Source of the DNA: an uncultured Acidimicrobiales bacterium
GTDB taxonomy: Bacteria; Actinomycetota; Acidimicrobiia; Acidimicrobiales; Hopanoidiivorantaceae
Assembly: GCA_958295755.1 (NCBI GenBank)
Contig: OY282367.1
Span: 124,001 to 188,000, forward strand
Direction of reading: 5' to 3'
DNA length: 64,000 bases
The position numbers and the translations under genes are program-made. The notes below the pieces were generated by a model. That model searched no databases. It had not been told where the DNA came from and was given only the letters and a program-made list of their open reading frames with translations. The number at the start of each line of letters is the position of its first letter. Position 1 is the first letter of the stretch. Below, piece by piece: positions 38,954 through 48,300 of this stretch.

Positions 38954-39610
38954 ATGGCTATGTATCCGATTAATCTTGATGTGGAGGGTAAGAGTTGCTT
39001 GGTGGTCGGTGGCGGCAGGGTCGCATTAGGGAAGGTCAGGGAGTTGTTACTGTGCAGAGCGGAAGTGAAGGTCGTTGCGCCGTCAATCTGCCGAGAGCTT
39101 TCGGAGTTAGCCGAAGGTTCCGCAGATTTGCCAGAACAGGCTGTTCTCAGTCTTTGCCACAGAACTTACCAACCTAGCGACATGGACGGCTGCCTGATAG
39201 CCATAGCCGCCACTGGCGACTCCGAAGTAAACCGGCAAGTTTTCCAAGACGGGCAACAGAAAGGCATACTGGTGAATTCAGCTGATGACCCAGAGAACTG
39301 CCACTTCACCCTCCCTGCTCGCCTAAGACGCGCAGACCTGCTCGTAACAATCTCAACCGAAGGGCGAAGCCCCGCGATGGCATCTTGGCTACGACAGCAG
39401 CTAGAGGCATCTCTAAGCGAAGGTTTAGAGCAGATGCTTGATGTGGTAGCTGAAGTGCGCGAGGAGATCAAAGCCCAAGGCATCTCCACCGAATCACTTG
39501 ACTGGACAACAGCCCTCAACAACGACATCTTGAAACTTATAGAAGCGGGTAAGACTTCCGAAGCCAAAGCTCGCCTCCGCACCAGCTTGGGCATCGCGGA
39601 TAACTCCTAA
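38954..39610 (+). CDS. Precorrin-2 dehydrogenase / sirohydrochlorin ferrochelatase (CysG N-terminal/Met8-like)
   Basis: 218 residues matching the N-terminal NAD-dependent domain of CysG and yeast Met8p: MYPINLDVEGKSCLVVGGGRVALGKV, IAATGDSEVNRQV, VNSADDPENCHFTLPA and STEGRSPAMASWLRQQLE. It oxidises precorrin-2 and inserts iron to make siroheme. The uroporphyrinogen methyltransferase half is not fused and not in the window. ATG 38954 chosen, 38960 also possible. Divergent from hemA-hemC, so tetrapyrrole genes flank one regulatory region. Confidence 0.88.
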   Translation: MAMYPINLDVEGKSCLVVGGGRVALGKVRELLLCRAEVKVVAPSICRELSELAEGSADLPEQAVLSLCHRTYQPSDMDGCLIAIAATGDSEVNRQVFQDGQQKGILVNSADDPENCHFTLPARLRRADLLVTISTEGRSPAMASWLRQQLEASLSEGLEQMLDVVAEVREEIKAQGISTESLDWTTALNNDILKLIEAGKTSEAKARLRTSLGIADNS

Positions 39611-39639
39611 ACTACTTAGCTTCATGCGATACTAAAAGA

Positions 39640-40374
39640 ATGCAAACTCAGGCGGCATCAGCGGCTATCGCTTCTGTGATTGCCGTAGCCTTCTCGCTGG
39701 CACTCCTAGATCGCTGGCTTCGTAGCAGTGCTACTTCCAGCAAAACTAGCAATAACCATCTGCTGTCGTGGTTCATCTCTATGGTGGCTTTTGCTGTGGC
39801 TTCTGTTGCTCTCTGGGCGGGTGCCGCCTTTGGCTGGGATCTTGCCACCTTTCGTGTGTTCTACCTCTTCGGCGCAATTCTGAGTGTGCCGCCTCTCGCA
39901 CTCGGCACGCTCTACCTCCTCGGTAGCAAGAAAACAGCTGACCGTTGTGCCATAGCAGTCGCCACTCTGTCTCTATTTGCCATCGGCGTCCTCGTTGCCG
40001 CCCCCAGCACAGGCAGATTGTCTGCCATCGGTCTGCCTAGAGGTGCCGATGTCTTTACAGGCTTACCCCGACTGCTCGCAGCGTTCTCTTCTATCGCGGG
40101 TACGTTGGTGGTAATCGCAGGTGCAGTCTGGACATTCCAGCAGAGTAAAAAAAGACAACAGGCTGCTTCCGCTCAGCGTCAGGTTACTCCTCGTATCAAA
40201 GCCGGCGTCTCTCTCATCGCCCTCGGCACAATAACACTAGGGCTAGGAGGAGCTTCTAATTCCATAGCCGAAGAAATGACAGCCTTCGCTCTATCCTTAG
40301 CTGTAGGTGCCGCCCTACTCTTTGCAGGATTTATGCTTGCAACAATATCCAAACCTACGGCTTTGTCCCCGTGA
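39640..40374 (+). CDS. Polytopic membrane protein of unknown function
   Basis: 244 residues with about seven predicted membrane helices (for example ASAAIASVIAVAFSLALLD, ISMVAFAVASVALWAGAA, FAIGVLVAAP, AFSSIAGTLVVIAGAVW, MTAFALSLAVGAALLFAGFM). I do not recognise the family. A short basic loop (QQSKKRQQAASAQRQ) lies between helices five and six. GATACT (39628-39633), within TGCGATACT, ends 6 bases before ATG, again compatible with a leaderless transcript. It lies between the siroheme gene and the surface-protein genes and may belong with either. Confidence 0.7.
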   Translation: MQTQAASAAIASVIAVAFSLALLDRWLRSSATSSKTSNNHLLSWFISMVAFAVASVALWAGAAFGWDLATFRVFYLFGAILSVPPLALGTLYLLGSKKTADRCAIAVATLSLFAIGVLVAAPSTGRLSAIGLPRGADVFTGLPRLLAAFSSIAGTLVVIAGAVWTFQQSKKRQQAASAQRQVTPRIKAGVSLIALGTITLGLGGASNSIAEEMTAFALSLAVGAALLFAGFMLATISKPTALSP

Positions 40375-40467
40375 TACCCCCAGATAAGGATGATTTAATA
40401 GTTGCCTTGATGCACAATAGGTCACATTTTGAATATAAGCTATATCTAAAACAGAAAGAAGGTTAAA

Positions 40468-42132
40468 ATGACTCACATGACAGATTTGACCACGGGGGTG
40501 GGTAGCGTTCGCAGGGGGTTTGTCGCTTTCATAGCTACTGCGTTGCTTGCTACGGCTTTGTTTGCTACATCGGTGTCGAATCCAGCTGTCGCACAGACTC
40601 CTGGGATTACTTTTAATGCGCCTACTGGTTTGACGGTGGTTGCTGGGCAGAGTATAGTGATTGATGCTTCTGCTCATGCTAGTGATACAGGTTTTGTGAT
40701 TTCTTGTGCTGATCCTACAGGTGTGGATGGTCAAAAGGTGTGGGTTACTCGTGAGGGTTGTTCCTTCACGGTTAGGGCGTCAATATCAGCTGTTGCGGGC
40801 GATACTACTTTTTCTACAGTGTTGACTTCTTCTAGGAGTGGTAGCACTACTCTTACCGCGACTTTTACTGTTGCTATTACTCCTTTTTCGGTTGCTTCGG
40901 GGACACATTTTCCGTTCGCGCTTGCGGGTTATCCTTCTGAGGGTGCTGTGACGGCTTGTGGTCAACCTCCTCAAGGTACAGATGGTACTAGGTATGTTGT
41001 TCGCAATATCACCTCCCAGTCCGCTGGTGTGTGTACCTACAGAATTGAAGTTCAGAGTTCGGCTACTCCGGGTCAGACTTCGTTTACTTCGCTACTCACT
41101 TTTTCTGGTGGTAACCGTAATGTGACTTTCACTTTCAAAATTATTGACGCGAATTCTAATATTGTATTCACTCCGCCCCAGCCGAACTTCACGATGCTAG
41201 CTAACACCGAAGCTACCTTCAACCTTGGCGACCTAGCAACAGATGGGGCATATACCATCACTTGTGGCGAAGCCACCGACATAGCGGGGCTGGCTTCTGT
41301 TACCCGCAACTCTGGTTGTAGCTATCAAGTAAGAGCTACCTCAACTCAAGGGCTAGCTACTTTCAATATCACCTACACCTCCATCGGTGGTGATAGCTAT
41401 ACAGCCCAAATCGGTATAACCGTTAACCCTAACTTAGTAGCACCACCACTACCATTTAGCCCACCGCCGACTAGCCCACCGCCGACTAGCCCACCGCCCA
41501 CAACAACTACTACTATTCCTGGTGGTTCAACTACTACAACTGAACCCGCCCCTACTTTAGAACCCGATATAGCTGGTCCCAGGTGGAACACTTGGACCGT
41601 TTCTGGTGGCGGTATCACTGCTAGTGAAATCAGATCTACACTGGGGATTTCTTCTAGCTATGGCATCTACACTTGGAATACACGCACACAAACATGGACT
41701 AGAGTAACCTCCTCTTCACCGAGATTGTCCGCAGGTACGCTTGTCTCCTTCCGCACCACCGCTGCTCCCGACCCAGACCTGCTAGAGGACTTGAATCTAG
41801 GTAGCGGTTCCACAACCATTCGTCTAGATAGAGGCTGGAATCTTATCAACGTTCCCAGTGTTATCATCCGCGAAGAAGACGGCACTTTCCTCCTTGATGT
41901 TTCCCTCATAGACTGCGAAAACCTTCAAGGTGTCATAATTGTAGCTAGCTATAGTGCCCGTGATCGAAGATGGTCGCTCTGGTTACCATGTCACCCCCTA
42001 ACACAAGCCCGCCTCACCACAGGGCGAAACGCTCCATACCGAGTATTCACCAGAATCGAACCAGGCGACACCACCTATATCTACAACAATGCCAGACAAC
42101 CCATAGACATTACCTGGGACACCGGCTCCTAA
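40468..42132 (+). CDS. Secreted Cys-repeat protein with Trp-rich C-terminal domain, short paralogue of the giant protein
   Basis: 554 residues. Signal peptide: RR at 15-16, hydrophobic core 18-33, likely cleavage after A42 (NPAVA-QT). Then three ~90-residue modules (FNAPTGLTVVAG...FVISC...GCSFTV; a divergent second; FTPPQPNF...YTITCGEATD), each with a Cys pair. A Pro/Thr linker (PPPTSPPPTSPPP, about 330-360) joins a C-terminal domain with GIYTWNTRTQTWTRV, LSAGTLVSF, DRGWNLINVPS and a Cys pair. No sortase motif, membrane anchor or enzyme motif is seen. The first two modules match the start of the next gene closely. GAAAGAAGG lies just before the ATG. Function unknown; surface or matrix role is inferred. 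Confidence 0.85.
   Translation: MTHMTDLTTGVGSVRRGFVAFIATALLATALFATSVSNPAVAQTPGITFNAPTGLTVVAGQSIVIDASAHASDTGFVISCADPTGVDGQKVWVTREGCSFTVRASISAVAGDTTFSTVLTSSRSGSTTLTATFTVAITPFSVASGTHFPFALAGYPSEGAVTACGQPPQGTDGTRYVVRNITSQSAGVCTYRIEVQSSATPGQTSFTSLLTFSGGNRNVTFTFKIIDANSNIVFTPPQPNFTMLANTEATFNLGDLATDGAYTITCGEATDIAGLASVTRNSGCSYQVRATSTQGLATFNITYTSIGGDSYTAQIGITVNPNLVAPPLPFSPPPTSPPPTSPPPTTTTTIPGGSTTTTEPAPTLEPDIAGPRWNTWTVSGGGITASEIRSTLGISSSYGIYTWNTRTQTWTRVTSSSPRLSAGTLVSFRTTAAPDPDLLEDLNLGSGSTTIRLDRGWNLINVPSVIIREEDGTFLLDVSLIDCENLQGVIIVASYSARDRRWSLWLPCHPLTQARLTTGRNAPYRVFTRIEPGDTTYIYNNARQPIDITWDTGS
41458..41500 (+). repeat. 15-nt tandem repeats coding a Pro/Thr/Ser linker
   Basis: Three copies of a CCACCGCCGACTAGC unit encode the PPPTS repeats that separate the Cys modules from the C-terminal domain in the short paralogue. 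Confidence 0.85.
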
Positions 42133-42205
42133 GTTGCTAACTAACGACCCTGCTAACTAACGCTCCTGATGAGTGACAAAGCCAGAATATTTCGTATTTG
42201 ATGTA

Positions 42206-42234
42206 TTGAACATATAGTGTCCTCGCGATATCCT
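42206..42234 (+). promoter_or_regulatory. Possible promoter of the giant gene
   Basis: TTGAAC (42206-42211) and TATCCT (42229-42234) are 17 bases apart. The -10 match is weak (four of six). It would start transcription near 42241 and put the poly-G run in the leader. The 168-base gap after the short paralogue also contains two copies of TGCTAACTAACG-like sequence. Confidence 0.28.
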
Positions 42235-42287
42235 TACCGATTTGTTGCGCCTACCGATGTGACTAAGACTTCCTCTGCAGGTATTGC

Positions 42288-42297
42288 GGGGGGGGGG
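42288..42297 (+). repeat. G10 homopolymer 4 bases before the giant gene start
   Basis: Ten consecutive G end three bases (TAG) before ATG 42301. The run is the only purine-rich sequence at ribosome-binding distance, so its length could affect translation start efficiency. Poly-G runs of this length are classic slippage sites. Confidence 0.85.
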
Positions 42298-42300
42298 TAG

Positions 42301-45300
42301 ATGGATTTTGCTACTGAGAAGACTGATCGTACCAAGAGGAATGAACTAGTGGGGCGCGATGGCGGTGCTGGGGTAGCGGGGGGCAGGCGACAGGGGTTGC
42401 AGAGCTATCGGAGCGGATTTCGCAGGGCGTTTATTGCGTTTATCTCTGTGGTGTTATTTGCTACTGTGTTATTCGCCGCTACTACTAATCCGGTTGCCGC
42501 TCAAAATGGTGAGGGTCAGGTGCAGGGCGAAGGGGATGGTCAGGAGGGTAGCGGTGAAGGGACTACCACTACCACCACTCCTTCTACTACCACTTCTACG
42601 ACCACTGTGCCTTCTACCACGACCACTTCTACAACCACGACTACTTCTACGACGACTACTACTTCTACGACCACTACGGTGCCTGTTTTGGATCCCCAGG
42701 TTGTTGAGCCTGTTGAGCCGGTGGTTGAGCAGCAGCAAGCCCAGAACCGTGAGATTACCTTTAATGCTCCGTCTGGTTTGTCGGTAGGTGCTGGGGGGAG
42801 TTTAGTGATTGATGCTTCTAGTTATGCTAGCGATCCGGGTTTTGTGATTTCTTGTGCTGATGCTACTGGTGTGGATGGTACTAAAGTCACCGTTTCTCGT
42901 GATGGTTGTTCCTTCACGGTTAGAGCGTCAGTATCAGCTGCTACGGGCGATACCACTTTTTCAACTGTTTTGAGTTCTTCTAGGACTGGTAGCTCTCCCG
43001 TTACCGCGACTTTTACTGTTGCTATTACTTCTTTGTCGGTTGCTGCGGGGCGGGATTTAGTATTTGTGGCTGCGGGTTATCCTTCTGAGGGTGCGGCGAC
43101 GGCTTGTGCTGATGCTTCAGGTGTGGATGCTTCTAAGCTCACTGTTGCTCGCAATGGTTGCACTTTTACTGTTACTGCTTTGAGTTCAGCAACTAGTGGG
43201 GTGACTACTTTTACTTCGGCGTTGACTTTTTCTGGTGGTAACCGCACCGTAACTTTCAGTGTTGATGTTGGCGCGGCTTCAAGTATTACCTTTACGGCCC
43301 CTTCAGGCGGGTTGAGTATCCCTGTGGGACAGTCCAAGAATTTCTCTGTTTCTAGCTATGCCACAGACGGCACATACACCATTTCTTGTCGTTTTGCCGA
43401 CTCTTCTCGCCATAGCCTGATTGCCTCTGTTGCCAATACTGGTTGTGATTTTACTGTGCGTGCTGGCAGTGTTGCTGGCGCGGCGACGCTGTCTGTTATT
43501 TATAACTCATCTGGCGGCGATGAGATAACTGGTGAGATACCTATCACGGTGGCGTCTACTTCTAGTTTGACTTTCACCCCGCCTAGTAGTTTGAATGTGC
43601 GTATAGGCCAGACGATTGGTGTAAATGCGCGGCTTTATGCTTCTGATGGTGCTAACGCGGTTGCTTGTGATGTAGCTACTGGGGTAACGGGTGGGATTAC
43701 TGTTGAGTCTCCGGTGGGTTGTTCTTATCAGGTAACAGCAGGAAATGTGACAGGGACGGCTTCCTTTGTTGTGCCTTACGCCTCAAGCGGTGGTAGCACA
43801 CTTAATGGTCGTATAGATATCAATATTTTGGGTGCTCTTTCTGATATTGCCTTCACTGCACCGTCGGGACTATCGGTTGCGACTAGCGGTGTTATCACCA
43901 TAGATGCCTCAGATTATGTTCAAAGTGCGTTTAGTGTTTCTTGTGGCACTCCGTTGAGCGTGACTGCGATTATTTCTAGTATTTCTGAAGAAGGTGGTTG
44001 TTCTTATGAGGTAACCGTTGGAGCTACTGCGGGAACGGGTAGTTTCACGGTGCCTTATACCAACTCTGAGGGCGGCTCTCAAAGCGGTGTGATCTCACTA
44101 GTTGTTGGTGATATTGCTACTCTGTCAGCTACTGGTTGCACCGATGGCACCTTTGTGGATCTCACAGCTAACCCCAGGGTTACTGGTGCTAATAACGATC
44201 TAGTAGAGGATTGCCAAGCATTGGTTGCAGCCCAGAACCAGTGGGCTGGGATAACAGCCAACAATGAGCTACGCTCTCCTTATTTCATTAGAAGCTGGGG
44301 CACAGGCACCCCCGAGCAGCAAAAAATAGCCAACTGGGAAGGCGTAACAGTCACCTCCGGGCGAGTAACAGAGCTAGAAATAGATAACAACGGTGAAGAA
44401 GACGGCATTTCAGGCACTATCCCCACCGAGATCGGCAACCTTACCGCTCTCACCACCCTAGACATCTCCTATAACCAGCTCAGCGGAGCAATCCCCACAC
44501 AGGTCGGCTCTCTTACAGCACTCACATCCCTAGATCTTTCTGGTAATAGCCTCACCGGTGCTATCCCCACCCAGATCGGCTCTCTCACAGCACTTACTTA
44601 TTTGGATCTTTCTTCTAACCAGCTCACTGGTTCTATTCCTACTCAGATCGGTTCTCTTGCTTCTCTCGCACAGCTCTCCTTGAGCAGTAATCAGCTAAGC
44701 GGTTCTATTCCTACAGAGCTTGGCTTTCTCATCGCTCTAACAGAGCTCAACCTCAACAGCAACCGTCTCACCGGTGCTATCCCCACACAAATCGGCACAA
44801 TCACAACCCTCGCCACACTCAGCATCTGTAACAACCGCCTCACCGGTGCTCTGCCCACGCCACTGCGAACGGGCATCACCCTCATCGGCTACCCCACCGC
44901 CGACGGCTATAACCCTATTGCCTGCCAAATGGCAGTACCTAGAGTTATCACCAACGCCGGGGCTTCCTTCACCGCTCTAACAGCTACAGAATGTACCGAC
45001 GGTACCTTTGTCGACACAGCAACCAACCCTCGAGTCTCTGGTGACAGCAACGACCTTGTAGAAGACTGCCAAGCCCTAGTCGCAATCCAAAACCATTTTT
45101 CTGCCATAGCGGCTAACTCCAACTTGTCTTCCACTCACGGCATGCGAACCTGGGGCACAGGCGCAACCGCCTCTGAAAAACTTATTTCAACCCAAGGCTC
45201 AGGCTTCTTTGCCACGAACACATGGAAAGGCGTCACCGTCAGCGCAGGACGAGTCACAGCACTCAACCTCAGTGCTTTCACTCAAGGTGCCACCCTCTCG

Positions 45301-48300
45301 GGCACCCTTCCCCCTGAGCTTGGCAACCTCACAGCCCTTACTGAGCTCTATTTAGACAGTAATAACTTTTCCGGTAGCATCCCCACCGAGCTGGGTGCTC
45401 TCACCTCCCTCACCGACCTAAATATTTCATCCAACCAGCTTTCAGGCTCTATTCCCTCTGAGTTGGGTAGTCTCACTAGTCTTTCTGGCTCCGGCTTTTT
45501 TGGGGCAGGTTTGAACCTCTCTAACAACCGCCTCACTGGCGCAATTCCTACCGAGTTAGGTTCGCTCACTTCCCTCAGAAAACTCCGCCTTGAGAACAAC
45601 TACCTCACTGGCGCAATTCCAATCGAGCTGGGTGCTCTCACCTCCCTCACCGAGCTTCGCCTCAACAATAACTGGCTGGAAGGCGCAATCCCAACCCAAC
45701 TCACGGGACTCACCAGCATTTTGTCTATATACATATGCACCAACTATTTCACAGGCGCAATCCCCACATCTCTGCGCCCTCGAGTGAGAGACACATCCAG
45801 TTATAATCCCATCGGCTGCCAGCGGACTTCCAATATTACCTTCACAGCCCCTACCGGTCTCACAGTCAACACCAGTCGCTCCATTGAGATAGACGCCTCC
45901 GGCTATGTTACCGACGGCAAATACGCCGTATCTTGCGGCGATGCCACCGGTCGTTCAGCCAACCTCACTTCCGTTAACCGCGCAGCCAATACCTGCACCT
46001 TCACAATTACCGCAGGCGCAAACACTGGCACAGGCACATTCACCATCCCATATAGCTCCAGCGGTGGCGATACCCACAACGGGGAAATCTCTGTTGCTAT
46101 CACTACAGCCACCGGAGCATCCGATATCACCTTCACGGCCCCCACTACCAAACCGACCGTGGCAGCCAGTAGTTCTGTAGTTATAAACGCCGCCGCCTAT
46201 GCCTCAGATGGTAGCTACACGATCAGTTGCGGCGACGCCACCAATGTCTCTTCCCTCTTCACCAGCATCAACCGTGTTGGTTGCTCTTTCACAGCCACCG
46301 CAGGCTCCAGCACAGGCGATGCCTCATTTGTTGTGCCCTACTCATCAGCAGGAGGCACCTCTGTCAACGGCACGATAACTGTCGCCATTGGCGCGGCTTC
46401 TAACATCGTCTTTACCTCTCCGACCAGTCTTTCGATACCGGCCGATCGTTCTCTCTCTATAGACGCCACCGACTATGCCACTGACGGCTCCTACACTTTC
46501 ACATGCAGCGACCCTGTTGTCCGCCCCGATAGCAACGGCAATACTTTAGCCTCAGTCACCCGCAGCGGATGCGACTATGTGCTCACACCTAGCGGCAACG
46601 TCGGTTCGTTCTCATTTAGTATGACCTACACATCCTCTGGGGGCGACACAGAAAATGGCATCTTCCCCGTATCTATCACAGCGGCTACCACTGTCCCCTT
46701 CAACTTCACGCCACCAGACAACTTCATATTGGCATCTGGTGCCAGCATAATAATTGACGCCTCCAGCTACGCCTCCCACGGCACCCACACGATCAGCTGT
46801 GGTTTGGCCACCAATGTCTCCAACAATCTGACTGTCACCCAGCGAAGAATTCCCGCCTCGGGCTGTTCTTTCTCAATCTACGCAGGCACTGTTACCTTCA
46901 GCCGCTTCGGCTTCGTCACAGGCAGAACCCCTGCCCCTGCAGGCACAGCCAGTTTCACCGTCCCTTACACCTCCTCCGGCGGTGGCAGTCGTAGCGGCAC
47001 AGTCACGGTCACCATCGGTGTAGCCTCCGACATCAGCTTCACGGCACCTAGTCCTAGCCCATCGGTAGAAGTGAATCGTCGCCTTGTGCTAGATGCCTCC
47101 AGCTATGCCACAGATGGTAGCTATGCGATCAGCTGTGGTGATGCCAGCAATGTCTCCACAGAGCTCACCTCTGTTACACGCACTGCTGATTCTTGTTCTT
47201 TCACAATCACGGCCGGATCCTCCGCAGGCACAGGTAGCTTCACTATTCCCTACACTTCCTCCGGCGGCGACACTCACAACGGCACAGTCAATATTACTAT
47301 CGCCGCAGCCACCGCCACCTCCAACATCATCTTTACAGCCCCGCCCACCATAGCGGTGCGTTCAGGAGTCAACCACCCCTTAGACCTCTCCTCATATGCC
47401 ACCGACGGCACCTTCACCATCTCTTGTACTGGAGACGCCTCCAACATCAGCAACTCCAACATCATCTCTGTTACTCGCTCTAGCGGCTGCAACTACACTG
47501 TCACCGGCGGCTCCACCTTGGGCACAGCCACATTTGATGTGCCCTACAGCTCCAGCGGTGGCGACACCCACACAGGAACTTTCACGGTCAAAGTCAATGC
47601 CCGCTCCGTTATCTCATACAACGCCCCCGTAGGGCTAAAAGTCGGCACAAACCAAACTATCACAATCAACGCTGCTGACTACGCCTCAGATGGTCCCTAC
47701 ACGATCACATGCGAAAATGCCGACCAACTTTCTATCAACTTCACCTCCGTTACCCGCGAAGCTGGTACCTGCAACTTCACCATCACGCCCACTACCACGC
47801 AAGGTTCAGCCCGTTTTAGAATCCGCTACAACTCCTCCGGCAACACTGTCAAATATGTCTGGGTAGATATAGAAGTCGGCCCTGAATCTAATATCGTCTT
47901 CACCGCCCCCACCACTAGCCCAGAGGTCGCCCAAGGTAATACCATCAGCATCAACGCAGCCACATATGCCGCCGATGGCACTTACGCCATAACTTGTGCC
48001 GACGCCACTTTTGTAGACATCAAGCTCACCAGCGTTGTTCGCACTGCCGACACTTGCACCTACACAATCACCGCAGGTAACACTTCAGGCCCAGCCACCT
48101 TCACTGTGCCTTACTCTTCTGCGGGTGGCGACACGCTCAACAGTGTTGTCTCAGTAGACATCACTACCTCAAATATCGTCTACACCGCACCTACCAATCT
48201 GCTCGTCGCAGCCAACCATGCCCGCACAATAAATGCGGCTCCCTATGTCACCGATGGCCCCTACACAGTCTCTTGCGGTGATGCCACAAATCTGTCATCT

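Noticed and set aside
42133..42300. Possible read-through joining the short paralogue to the giant gene in one frame
   Set aside because: Both are in the same frame, but several stop codons (for example at 42,130, 42,142 and 42,298) lie between them and the giant gene has its own signal peptide.
42434..42787. A + strand frame starting at 42,434 giving a Leu/Pro/Arg-rich protein
   Set aside because: It is a frame-shifted reading of the Thr/Ser stalk of the giant gene and lacks any domain.
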